64,000 nucleotides of DNA from Anaerovorax odorimutans (lineage in GTDB: Bacteria > Bacillota > Clostridia > Peptostreptococcales > Anaerovoracaceae), in NCBI RefSeq assembly GCF_024459955.1, contig NZ_JANFXK010000004.1, positions 1 to 64,000 on the forward strand, read 5' to 3'. The stretch's first letter is position 1. Each line of letters begins with the position of its first letter. Below, piece by piece: positions 50,101 to 59,600 of this stretch. Made by a program: the position numbers and the translations under genes. A model generated the notes under the pieces. It saw only the letters and a program-made list of their open reading frames with translations. It did not search any database and had not been told where the DNA came from.

Positions 50101-50829
50101 CTACTTTAATTCCGGCATACCAAACCCAGCGCTGCACCTGCTGGCAAGTCCGGCCCGCAAGAGATAATTGAGAACTGCCCGGTCTCCTTCTAGCAGAAAG
50201 TATCCTAAACTGCAAGGAATCTTTCTTTTATAAAATTCCACCACTGTTTTTTTACAGTTGACCGGGGTTATTTTAAAAGTCTCGCTTAGCTCTTCAGAAA
50301 ATCCGGCCCGCAGCAGTTTGTTCTTTATCACGTACAACGCTTTTTTCTGAAAGTCCTCATCGTCGTAAATGTAATATTGATCCCAGTTTTTTTCCCGTTT
50401 GTGTTCACGAACACACAGCGGACTGAGCATTTTTACCATGGCCTGAGATTCTTTTGTCTCTGGCTCGGCAACCTTTTTTACAGATTGAATCGTCAGGTGG
50501 TTTCCCTTTTCCAACGGAAAAGCTTTTCCCCTCTGTTCTAAAAATGCTGAGAAGAACAAAAATCCCGTGAATGTCTCAGCACAGGAAAAAAGTAATTTCC
50601 CCCGCTCTGCTTTCAGTTCTATATGTGTTTTACGAAACACCGGTTCTGAAAAAAATACAGCAAACGTAAAATCTTTTTCTTTTCCTGCTTCATAATACTT
50701 GTCCATATATTTACCATTATCGGCTTCGGCCAGGCATTTTTTAAGCAGCGCCAAGAATACCCGCCGAAAGTCAAGCGGAAATTCTTTTTTGGTCAGCGTA
50801 AATTCAATTGATAATTTCAAACAGTTCAC
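50101..50829 (-). CDS. cas6: CRISPR repeat endoribonuclease Cas6
   Basis: Cas6 cuts the pre-crRNA within each repeat. The 242-residue RAMP protein has two ferredoxin-like halves and ends with the glycine-rich loop GLASRCSAGFGMPELK. A catalytic histidine is likely in the N-terminal half (FRKTHIELKAE is a candidate). It opens the cas operon, 12 bp before cas8. It lies 47 bp after the rhuM stop codon with GAGGAGGTG directly before its start. Confidence 0.9.
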   Translation of the reverse strand: MNCLKLSIEFTLTKKEFPLDFRRVFLALLKKCLAEADNGKYMDKYYEAGKEKDFTFAVFFSEPVFRKTHIELKAERGKLLFSCAETFTGFLFFSAFLEQRGKAFPLEKGNHLTIQSVKKVAEPETKESQAMVKMLSPLCVREHKREKNWDQYYIYDDEDFQKKALYVIKNKLLRAGFSEELSETFKITPVNCKKTVVEFYKRKIPCSLGYFLLEGDRAVLNYLLRAGLASRCSAGFGMPELK

Positions 50830-50876
50830 CTCCTCGTTCGTATATGTTGCTCCCCTTTTTATAGGGAAGTTCCTAC

Positions 50877-51932
50877 TTACTCTTTTTCTGTCTTTTTAAC
50901 GTTTTGTTCCAGTGCCAGGAATCGATCGAAATCGCTTTCGTAAAGCCGATCCTGTACAATACGGTATTTTTCAAATTCACTTTCTGCGTGCGCCTTTGCC
51001 AAGGCCGCTGTTACTTTTCCCGCATCCATTAAAACCTCTCTATCCATGAGCTGCAGGAATCGGTTCAGCCGTTTTTCCCAGTCCTCCATTGTCATGGGTA
51101 TATGACGCATTGCCTGCAATTCGGCCATATCAAGGTATGCGGAAACAATTCGCTCCAGCTGCTGCAACTCGAATTCTGTCAGGTAGTTTTTCGCAACGCT
51201 TACATCATATTTATGGATCTTGCTCTCCGGTGCGCCATCCCATGAAGTGAGTCCCATATGCTCCTTCTTTGCGTCTGCTCGATCGTAGATTACTTCTGCT
51301 GCGGTCTTACCATGAACAGAAAAATGCATCTTGTTCTGAACCGCAGCAAAAAAGCGTTTTGTCGCAGTCGCAGTTGGATCGTAATCCAATGCAGTAGCGT
51401 AAATATCGGTAATTTTCTGGTAAAATTTGCGTTCTGACATACGGATTTCACGGATTTTTTCCAGCTGCTTTTCAAAATACTCTTCTGTTAGCGCGGTCCC
51501 ACCGTTTTTCAGCCGCTCATCGTCCATTACCCATCCTTGAATTGTATAGCTTTTGACAATCGTATTGGCCCATTTGCGGAACTGAACAGCCCGCTCATTG
51601 TTGACTTTAAAGCCGACTGCTATAATCATCTGTAGGTTATAGTGCTTTACCTGGCGGCTCACCTGTCTGCCGCCCTCGTTTTGAACTATCCGGAAATTCC
51701 GGATAGTTGCTTCCTCTTCTAATTCGTTATCCACATAAATCTTTTTAATATGTTCATTTATAGTACGTACATCGACTTCATAAAGCTGTGCCATCATTTT
51801 TTGCGTGAGCCATATGTTTTCATCTTCGTACCGCATCTCAATACTATCGGGATTATCTCCTGTTGCTGCCACAAAAATTAAGTACTCGGCAGCACTGGAA
51901 CGAATGGCGATATCTTTTTTGCTTTTTTTCAT
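50877..51932 (-). CDS. RhuM-family protein
   Basis: The 351-residue protein belongs to the RhuM family, often found in pathogenicity and defence islands with no established biochemical function. Diagnostic parts: NIWLTQKMMAQLYEVDVRTINEHIKKIY with a winged-helix-like DNA-binding appearance, ATIRNFRIVQNEGGRQVSRQVKHYNLQMIIAVGFKVNNERAVQFRKWA (the core signature), and a long helical C-terminus containing AVQNKMHFSVHGKTAAEVIYDRADA. I start at 51932. It has its own strong promoter and is 47 bp from cas6 in the same direction. Confidence 0.92.
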   Translation of the reverse strand: MKKSKKDIAIRSSAAEYLIFVAATGDNPDSIEMRYEDENIWLTQKMMAQLYEVDVRTINEHIKKIYVDNELEEEATIRNFRIVQNEGGRQVSRQVKHYNLQMIIAVGFKVNNERAVQFRKWANTIVKSYTIQGWVMDDERLKNGGTALTEEYFEKQLEKIREIRMSERKFYQKITDIYATALDYDPTATATKRFFAAVQNKMHFSVHGKTAAEVIYDRADAKKEHMGLTSWDGAPESKIHKYDVSVAKNYLTEFELQQLERIVSAYLDMAELQAMRHIPMTMEDWEKRLNRFLQLMDREVLMDAGKVTAALAKAHAESEFEKYRIVQDRLYESDFDRFLALEQNVKKTEKE

Positions 51933-51978
51933 AGCACTTGTCCTTATCCATATTTTGGGGATCATGTTTTATGGCACT

Positions 51979-52024
51979 AGTATACTCTTTAGGAATATAA
52001 TTGTCAATACATTTCCAATGTATT
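51979..52024 (-). promoter_or_regulatory. Promoter and operator of rhuM (and possibly the cas operon)
   Basis: On the minus strand TTGACA (52007-52002), a 17-bp spacer and TATACT (51984-51979) form a near-consensus promoter. The 19-bp palindrome AATACATT-TCC-AATGTATT at 52006-52024 abuts and overlaps the edge of the -35, as a repressor site would. A direct repeat ATGTATTAGAATAT occurs at 52018 and again at 52125. Confidence 0.75.
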
Positions 52025-52273
52025 AGAATATAAATTAACAATCGCATCTATATTTGACTTTAGATTTATTTCCTATATAATTAAAAGGCATTCTTTGAAT
52101 CAGATACATTATTGGAATCTAAAGATGTATTAGAATATGTTTTTAAGAATCACTCCATAGTGGAAGGGGCAGAGGTTTCATCTCTGCCTTTAATCTTTGC
52201 AATTATTTACAATTGGGCTAATCTGTTTAGGCTCAAGGCAACTATGCGCTGCAAACGACAAAACTTTGATCAA
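52025..52273. other. AT-rich spacer between rhuM promoter and array 2
   Basis: No gene was seen. It contains the second ATGTATTAGAATAT copy at 52125-52138 and then the trailer end of array 2. A small hairpin (GGCAGAGATGAAACCTCTGCC on one strand) near 52168-52191 could end array 2 transcription. Confidence 0.5.
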
Positions 52274-53231
52274 CTTTACGTTCCAATCTGATACGATTCA
52301 AATTTGGCGAACTCATCAAACCAGCAACCCACATCAATATTTAAATTCCAATCTGATACGATTCAAATTAAATTTAAGGCAGGGACAAACAAAGAGGATT
52401 TCATTATTTAAATTCCAATCTGATACGATTCAAATGAACTGCCAGAAATTGCGCCTGCGACAGCAGACATTCATTTAAATTCCAATCTGATACGATTCAA
52501 ATAGGTGATTTTTAACATGCCAACCACCTCCTGAAAGTATTTAAATTCCAATCTGATACGATTCAAATGGCACTTGCGATCTCATCACCCTCAACGCTAA
52601 AAAGATTTAAATTCCAATCTGATACGATTCAAATGTTCAACCAGTATCACATCGAGAAGGTCTGTCCAAAAGATTTAAATTCCAATCTGATACGATTCAA
52701 ATGTTACCTTAGATACGATCCAAGGGTCTTTGTTGTTATTTAAATTCCAATCTGATACGATTCAAATGTCAGGAAGACATTGAACTAACCAAAATGCTTA
52801 CCAATTTAAATTCCATTCTGATACGATCCAAATGCCTGCCTGATCGAGTGCGGCTTTATGGACAGCAAGGATTTAAATTCCATTCTGATAAGATTCAAAT
52901 GGAGCTAAAGGATTTAGACAACCAAGCCTATCAAGCATTTAAATTCCAATCTGATAAGATTCATCTCAAAATTTGCATTTGTGGTCTGTATAATGCTCCC
53001 AACATTTAAATTCCATTCTGATAAGATTCATCTTGGCGCGGTTGATTATGGAACCATGCCACAGAGCGAATTTAAATTCCATTCTGATAAGATTCATCTC
53101 ACGAATGTGATTTACGCCATGTTTGACGATAACACATTTAAATTCCATTCTGATAAGATTCATCTAATCATGGCAAGCGCAGAATGCGAAAAAATATTAC
53201 TATTTAAATTCCATTCTGATAAGATTCATCT
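52274..53231 (-). CRISPR. CRISPR array 2 (type I-B), 15 repeats and 14 spacers, mixed repeat types
   Basis: Repeats start at 52274 (degenerate), 52339, 52406, 52473, 52539, 52605, 52673, 52738, 52804, 52871, 52937, 53004, 53070, 53136 and 53202; spacers are 35-38 nt. Copies 2-8 equal the array 1 repeat. Copies 9-11 are intermediates, and copies 12-15, next to the leader, are a stable variant ending AAGATTCATCT with CATTCTG in place of CAATCTG. The leader lies to the right, so the array is transcribed on the minus strand and the newest spacers are near 53201. Confidence 0.97.
52834..52870 (+). other. Spacer matching an amidase motif (probable phage endolysin target)
   Basis: The plus-strand reading of this 37-nt spacer is ACLIECGFMDSK, which matches the conserved ECGF region of N-acetylmuramoyl-L-alanine amidases (Amidase_3), a frequent phage endolysin domain. 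Confidence 0.55.
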
Positions 53232-53407
53232 CCGCTGTTCCCACAACACTGAAATCGCCAGGTCAAATGTATTGCTTTTGTCTACCTCATAATTATATCA
53301 TACATTTTACCAGAAAAAACCCGTTTCCCATAAAGTGGTTCTGCGGTTATCCATAAAAATCAACATTGTCGACCCCCTACACATTTTACACCATTGGAGG
53401 TCGACAA
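53232..53407 (-). promoter_or_regulatory. Leader of CRISPR array 2
   Basis: TTTTGTCTACCTC begins 44 nt from the first repeat (53276), exactly as in array 1. An inverted pair TTGTCGACCCCCT (53366) and AGGTCGACAA (53398-53407) follows 90 nt further. The sequence between these motifs differs from leader 1. Confidence 0.82.
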
Positions 53408-53784
53408 ACCGACATATTTATTTTATATGCTTCTTCCTCAATAAACACATATGTCCCAATCCGATCATTATAACACACTCTCACCTTCCTGGGTCCTTTG
53501 GCATTTCATGTCCACTCTACTTCAAAATCCGCTTTTCAAGCCGGATATAAACCCATCCGCCCTTTTAATGCTCCTTGCCTCCTTCTATACATTAAACATA
53601 CTCTTCTAAAACCACGGACCCTATCAATTATTTTTTTAAATTTTTTCTTCATAAGAACTCTTATATTTAAATGTCCTTAACAAGACTCCTCCTCTAACGA
53701 ATCTTTATTATTTCATTTGTTTCCCAAAAGAAAAGTGTCATGGATTCTTCCCTTTTGAAATTATTTCACCTATAGGTTTGTGTC
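53408..53784. other. AT-rich stretch without a recognised gene
   Basis: Only short frames without ribosome binding sites are present. There are no repeats of note. It separates the CRISPR leader from the gene remnants and the XRE regulator. Confidence 0.5.
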
Positions 53785-54105
53785 TTATGCCCAATGAGTC
53801 TGGTGCTTTTCGTCATTCTGTAACTCTTCCTTTCCACTGTCCAAGCTACGCCATCTCTTTCGGCACAATGTAGCCACTACAGGCAGCATTTTAGAGCAGC
53901 GACGCATCGCTACTACGGTATCCCCGAAGTCAACGCTGGTATCGTTGTAATCGTCAATGTGGACTACTACCAAAGCCTTGCCCTTGCCCAATTCCTTTAG
54001 ACTTGCATAGGTACAGGTATTCTCGCCGTCGGTGGTCAGAGAAACAATACTCTTATCCCTGAAGGTTGTGTACAAATCAACAATTTCCTCTAAGTCAGTT
54101 CTCAA
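53785..54105 (-). pseudogene. Possible gene remnant, unrecognised
   Basis: A 106-residue frame from a TTG contains SIVSLTTDGENTCTYASL and GKALVVVHIDDYNDTSVDF. The composition of residues 1-75 is protein-like, but no ribosome binding site precedes it, the frame continues upstream to a stop without a good start, and the C-terminus turns basic and repeat-like. It could be a fragment of a decayed gene. No family is assigned. Confidence 0.3.
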
Positions 54106-54186
54106 GCACCGGACACAACTGCTACCGATGCAATCCGCCCCGTAGCGTTACCAGAGATATTCCACCCGCTATAGATAATACAAACA

Positions 54187-54951
54187 CTAGCAATAGAACT
54201 GGCCTTCCATCCAGCGATCAAAATGATAGGTATCACCTTGAACCAGATACATATCTGAATATAAAAAGGTAATCAAATCCATGTCATCAAAGATATCATA
54301 TATCCAGTCATCCCATCCATCACATTCCTCCATATCCGATCCCATACTTTCCATTAGAAATCGTGATTCCTCCACAATTAGATATAATGCCAATTCCTCT
54401 ATCGCGCTATGGGCTACCATGGGATTATCCTGTGAAGCCTGTGATCGAAATCGACCAACGGTAGTACGCAAAACGTATAGAAAATCATAATCATACCTCA
54501 TAAGAAACTGTACTGGCAAAAGTGATTCTAACCACGATACGCTTATTTCTCCAATGTGTGTGCCCCGCGGCATTGAGGAGAGCGCCGCCATATCCTCCTC
54601 TATATGATCCAGCAAAATATCACTTCCAATTACGAATGATACTGCTGCATACTTTCCAAATTCAGCAGCAAGAAATGGCGACCACGCCTCGTGATTCACA
54701 TAATCGCCAAAATCGATTACATTTCTACCATCCACACTTTCTTTCTCTGGGAAGCTAGGCCAGTTCAGCGCTTTGCAGACCCCCTTGTATTTGTCTTTTC
54801 TTATGGACTCCCCAGCTTCATATCTACTCCAGGTTTTCGTCCCTATTCCTGCTTTTAATGCGGCTTCTTCAATTGTAAGATTTAATTCATTTCGTCTGCG
54901 TTTTATCGCTCCGGCGAGCTCCAGGCCGCCTTTAATAGATTTTTGTACCAT
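54187..54951 (-). CDS. XRE-family transcriptional regulator
   Basis: The 254-residue protein has an N-terminal helix-turn-helix (LAGAIKRRRNELNLTIEEAALKAGIGTKTWSRYEAGESIRKDKYKGVCKALNW) and a longer acidic helical C-terminal part of unknown function, ending YHFDRWMEGQFYC. AAAGGAAG precedes the ATG. It is alone, between the CRISPR and Wadjet regions; a prophage- or defence-type regulator is plausible. The targets are unknown. Confidence 0.85.
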   Translation of the reverse strand: MVQKSIKGGLELAGAIKRRRNELNLTIEEAALKAGIGTKTWSRYEAGESIRKDKYKGVCKALNWPSFPEKESVDGRNVIDFGDYVNHEAWSPFLAAEFGKYAAVSFVIGSDILLDHIEEDMAALSSMPRGTHIGEISVSWLESLLPVQFLMRYDYDFLYVLRTTVGRFRSQASQDNPMVAHSAIEELALYLIVEESRFLMESMGSDMEECDGWDDWIYDIFDDMDLITFLYSDMYLVQGDTYHFDRWMEGQFYC

Positions 54952-55231
54952 TTTTCTTCCTTTCCAATTTCATTCTGACCGGTCACTTTATGGTAAATTT
55001 GTCATATCGAGTGGATTATGTCAAGAATAAATTTGTGTTTAGTTTTTATATGTTGTTCGGAAAAGGTACAACAAAAATGCACGTACTTGGTTCACACGTA
55101 CATTTTTTCATAATAATATCTATTAATTTTCCTTTCAAGCGCACCTTAGATGTCTTGCGCCTACAACATTTACATCCTCAGGGATCAAATATAATCTAAG
55201 CGACATAAGAAAAAGCAGTCTGGAGCAGTTT
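54952..55231. other. Intergenic stretch without a recognised gene
   Basis: The promoter of the XRE gene should lie here. An imperfect dyad (TGCACGTAC and ACACGTACA, then a T-run) near 55077-55110 could be a terminator on the plus strand. Nothing else was seen. Confidence 0.4.
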
Positions 55232-55414
55232 TCATAATGGGGCTGCAGATGAAGCAATTATATGCCCCACATAAGTTGCACAAGAAAGGCAGGCCATCAT
55301 GCTTCTGAGATGTCCGTGAGTCAGAGATGAAACATTATGAATGATTTGAACCGCCTCATCTTCCGAAAGCTGCATCGCAGTCCTCCCATACATTCCACAC
55401 CCTGTTTTCAACAT
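55232..55414 (-). pseudogene. ADP-ribosylglycohydrolase family fragment
   Basis: This 60-residue frame contains LSEDEAVQIIHNVSSLTHGH followed by LRSMMACL, which corresponds to the central segment of DraG-type ADP-ribosylglycohydrolases (SxLTHxHxRSxxAC). The parts before and after are missing and the C-terminus is unrelated, so this is a remnant of an about 270-300-residue gene. It lies just downstream of jetD on the same strand. Confidence 0.6.
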
Positions 55415-55441
55415 TTAAAATCCGCGGTTCTGCTTTCACAT

Positions 55442-56680
55442 TCACCCGACCCCCTCCTGCTCCAGCTTTATCCCCTTTTCCAGCATATAATCCAGCACAT
55501 TCAGATAAGGCGCGTCCGCATTCTTTTTCCGTAAATTCCCCAGCCGCCTGCGATCATTCTGTGTCAGCGGCCGGGTGTAAGCTTCATATTTTCTCAACGT
55601 TTCCAAATCCATATAGTAGGGCTTAAAGGGGATGCCGGTTTTCCGGCGAAGGTCCTCATAGATCTCAAAACCACCCACGTCAATATCGCCAAAATGCAGG
55701 TAAGACGCCCCCGGAAGCTGACGATAAAGTTCCTTTAGGAATGCTCTGCGCACGGAATTGAGGTATCCGCCCAAATAAATAATCATGCACCCATCTTCCT
55801 GCCAGCGGAAAAAGGTGGTCAGATTTTCAATGGTGAGGACCGTTTTGACGTTCTCCGTTTCCGCAAGCTTCATGCGCCGCAGGTCTTGGCCGGAGACTCC
55901 GATTCCATGGGCAAAGGCTTTGAGATCGATGATCTCCTGTCCGAAACAGAGCCGTCCCTGCCCTTTGAAGTATACGTAATTGGGCGTGTGATAAATGGAA
56001 TACTCCGCCAAAACATCGAAAGGCGCCCAGCCTTCAAAGCGGGGATTGAAGTCCCGCATCACCTTTGTCACAGCGCCAAGCATATTTTCCAGAGCTTTAG
56101 AATCGGAAAAATGGCGAATTGAAAATTCCCGGATATAGCATTCGTCCTCATTTGTCTCAACAGCAGCAATGGCTTCGATCAGCCGCCTGGTGCCCGGCAA
56201 ATCGGAGAGATCGACGTACTCTTTCACCGATTTTCCATCATGTATCCTCTGCTCCATGGCTTCTATAAAAGCCGCGGTAATGGGCGTGATAGGAGTAATG
56301 GACGCATTGGCAGTCCCGTACTGGTTTTGCAGGTCCGTCAGCAGGTTCAGGTTCTGCTGCAACAGCTGAGCCTTGGGTGTGCGGCCCAGATACGCATAAA
56401 TATCGCCGACAGCTGCTTCCACCAAAAGAACCTTTTCGATGATGTGTCCTGCTTTACCCTTCTTCCAGACAGGCTCAACAAAGCCCCTTTGCTCCAGCTC
56501 AGCTGCGCAGGCGTGAATATCCTCGTAGGCAGTAGAGCTTTCATCAAAATACTCGGGCAGGCTCTTTGCGGAAAAGGGAAAGGAAATGCGGACCTCCACC
56601 TTATTCTTGCCGGTGAAAAGCAGGCTTCTCTCATAGGAATCCAGCAGTGAATTAAGAATACGTCTGTCGTACTTCTTCAT
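55442..56680 (-). CDS. jetD: Wadjet nuclease subunit JetD
   Basis: JetD is the Toprim nuclease of the Wadjet system, which cuts circular DNA such as plasmids after JetABC extrudes it. The 412-residue protein has the DUF3322-like N-terminal part and a Toprim domain with TIENLTTFFRW (catalytic Glu) and YLHFGDIDVGGFEIYEDL (DXD). It ends in DRRRLGNLRKKNADAPYLN. I start at 56680, preceded by GGAGGG; it overlaps jetC by 29 bp. Confidence 0.94.
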   Translation of the reverse strand: MKKYDRRILNSLLDSYERSLLFTGKNKVEVRISFPFSAKSLPEYFDESSTAYEDIHACAAELEQRGFVEPVWKKGKAGHIIEKVLLVEAAVGDIYAYLGRTPKAQLLQQNLNLLTDLQNQYGTANASITPITPITAAFIEAMEQRIHDGKSVKEYVDLSDLPGTRRLIEAIAAVETNEDECYIREFSIRHFSDSKALENMLGAVTKVMRDFNPRFEGWAPFDVLAEYSIYHTPNYVYFKGQGRLCFGQEIIDLKAFAHGIGVSGQDLRRMKLAETENVKTVLTIENLTTFFRWQEDGCMIIYLGGYLNSVRRAFLKELYRQLPGASYLHFGDIDVGGFEIYEDLRRKTGIPFKPYYMDLETLRKYEAYTRPLTQNDRRRLGNLRKKNADAPYLNVLDYMLEKGIKLEQEGVG

Positions 56681-59600
56681 TATGATAACCCTCCACATAG
56701 CTTACACGCTCGTCCGTCATCACCAGCAGGGTCTGGTCCATCTCCGGCGCAATGTACTGAATCTTGTCCGGCGGCGCGGCAATCACAAGCTGCAGTGGCA
56801 GGCGGTGGAGAAATTCCAGCACTCCGCCGATTCGCTCGTCATCCATATTATTGAACGCTTCATCAAACATAATCAGGCCGATGGCCTCACCGCCGATATT
56901 GTTGCTGTACAGCTGGACGAAGGAAGCCGCCACCGTTACATAAAACGGAGTCTGGGTTTCGCCGCCGCTCTTTTCTTCGCAAACCTTGGAATAGAAGGAA
57001 TAATTGCCGTCCGTATGGATAATTTTGATGTCATAATCCATGTAGGTTCGATAATCAGTAAACTCGTCCAATGCCCTGGTCTCATTTTCGCTGTCCAAGG
57101 CAAGCTTTTCAAACAGCTCATCAATCACCTCTTTATGGGTTTCATGGAAGGTTCCGCTGAACAGGGATTCACCCTGCATAGCGTTGAAATCGTCCATAAT
57201 CATCTCATAGTAGCTGCGGAATTTCCTACTGGGCATGAAAAGGAATTCATATTTTTCGTTGCTGAAAGCAATATCCTTGAGCGCTTTATTCAATTCCTTG
57301 AATTCACTCTGGGCCTGCTTCATGTTTTCCTGCAGTTTTGCCAGGAACTGTTCCCGGAATTCTTCTTCCGCAGAAAGTCTGGCCCGCTGCACCTTTTCCT
57401 CGTATTCCAGAAGCTCCGACGTTTTCAGCCGGTCGTAGACAGCCGCAAATTCTCTGAAACCGTCCAGAGTCGGAGGCGCCCCGAAATCGTGCTCTGTCTT
57501 GTACTGAATCATGGCGTCCATCATCTTCCGCTCCGCTTCCTTAGTGGTGGTTTCGTTAGCCTTTTTCCGCCGGTCATAATTAATCTGGAACTGGGTAAAG
57601 GACTTCTGGCTTGTCAGCTTCTCATATTCTTTTTTCCACAGAGCATAGTCGTCCTGGGCCGCGGCAATGATTTCGGCAACTTTCGCCCCCTGGTCGGCCT
57701 GGGAAACAGTATACTGCTCAATCCGCTGTTTTTCGGTGGCAATCTTTTCCATCAGCTTGCCGATGGCCTGATTTTTCTCTGCCATGGATTCTTCCAGCTC
57801 TTTTCGTATGGTTTCCAGCATAGTAAGCTGCACCTGTTTTTGCAGCAGAGTGGCGTTTTTCTCCAGAGTGGAAATATTGGACCGGCAGTTCTCCAGCTTT
57901 GTTTTAATTACAGACAGTTTTACCAGCACATCCAGCCGATACTTTATATCCACATCCGCATCTGTAGTCAAAAAACCGGTTGCTGCTTCCAAATTCTCCA
58001 GCTGCTGCTGATCGGCCTGCATCGCTTCCTCCAGCAGCCCATACTGACGGTTGGCCTGCTCCAGCTGAATGCGGAAAGCATTTTTTCCAATAAAGGGTAC
58101 CTCAAAGATCGACGGCTTGATGGCGCTCGCAACCCGATTCTGGTATTTCATGCACTCCTTGGTGATGGCGGTCTTGTATTTTTTCAACTGGTCATAGCGC
58201 TGGCACATCTGCACGTTTCCGAGAATCATATTGATGTAACGCTTGGCATAACGGCGCTTTGACTCCACCACCGAAGCAAGGGTTCCCGCGGGAGTTTGAT
58301 CGTATTCTTCCATTTTCTGCGTGTTAATCAGCCCCACGCCAAAGGCTTTTCCCTCTTTGCGCAGCTTGTCATAGGTGCCCAAAGCGATATCAAAGTTCTC
58401 CGGTTCAACCAGCAGATAAAACCGCTGAGTGTTCAGGTAACCCTCCACCGCATTGCGCCAATCCTCATCGACAATTTCCAAAAGCTCACACAGCACATGG
58501 GGCTGCGAATCCCGCCCCAGCCTCGCGAATTCCTCTTGAATCGCTTCCTGCACACAAGTCACGGCCCGGGGATAGGACAGCTTTTTTCTGCTCAGATTTT
58601 CAATTTTTTTCTTAAGCTCACTTCTTTCGGCCTGCTTCTCATTGAGGCGAACCTGCAAGCGGGCTATTTCCTGCTGAATCTTGGCAAACTGCTCCTTTTT
58701 ATAAGCAATGGCCGCTTCCACCAGACTCCGCACCTGCGACAGATCACCGGCCTGGCCCAGATGTTCCAGCATTTGCTGATATTCCGTCAGCACCGGACTT
58801 TCCTGTCCCAGCGTCTGCAAGCTGTAGAGATTATCCTTCGCCGCCCGTATGCTGATTTTCAGAGCCTTTTCTTCTTCCAGCTGTTCCCGTTCTTCCTCCT
58901 CCAGCCGCTCTAACTTACGCTTTTCCTCTTCCAGGGCCAGAAAATCCTTATCCTGCTTCATTTCCACCCGCAGGGCGGTTTCCATTTCCTGCTTCTGCTC
59001 TTTTTCTTTGGCAATGGCCGAAAGCTTCTGCCGTTCCTCCTTTAGCCGGTATTCTTCTGTCTGAATATAGCGCCTGGAATTTTGAATATTTTCCTTTGTA
59101 ATATCCAGTCCCACCTGCGCCAGAAAAAAGTCGTACATGCTGTCCTGTTTGAGGCCCTTTACGACTTCATCGTGCAGCGTTTCGATTTGCTCCAGTTTGC
59201 CCAGCCGTGTCCTTACGCTGTCCAAAGTCTTTTGCAGATCCTGATAAGTCCGCACGTTTTCCCGGAGCACGTCAATGTTGACTTCCTTTTCATCCAGCAC
59301 ATAGGAATAAACAAAGTCCTTGATATCATCGATGGGCTTAAAGGCCAAAGCCTTCGGGATCAGCCGGAAAAACTTTTCCTCAATTCTGCCGAAGCGGGCT
59401 TTCATCATTTTTTTCGCCTCAGCCTGGGTCTTGCACCACTGCTTGATTTTCTTGGCAGAGCTGCGAAATTCGGTGATGGATTTGGGAACTTTGCCGTTAA
59501 GAAACAGTTCCTCCGTAAAGCGGATGTCGTCGATCAGATAACGGGCCACCGCCTCCTGCCCTTCGGAAGCCGAATCAATTACCGCTCCCACCACAAAATA

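Noticed and set aside
41911-53231. Self-targeting spacers against genes in this window
   Set aside because: By eye no spacer matched the window outside its array; a computed search would be needed to exclude it fully.
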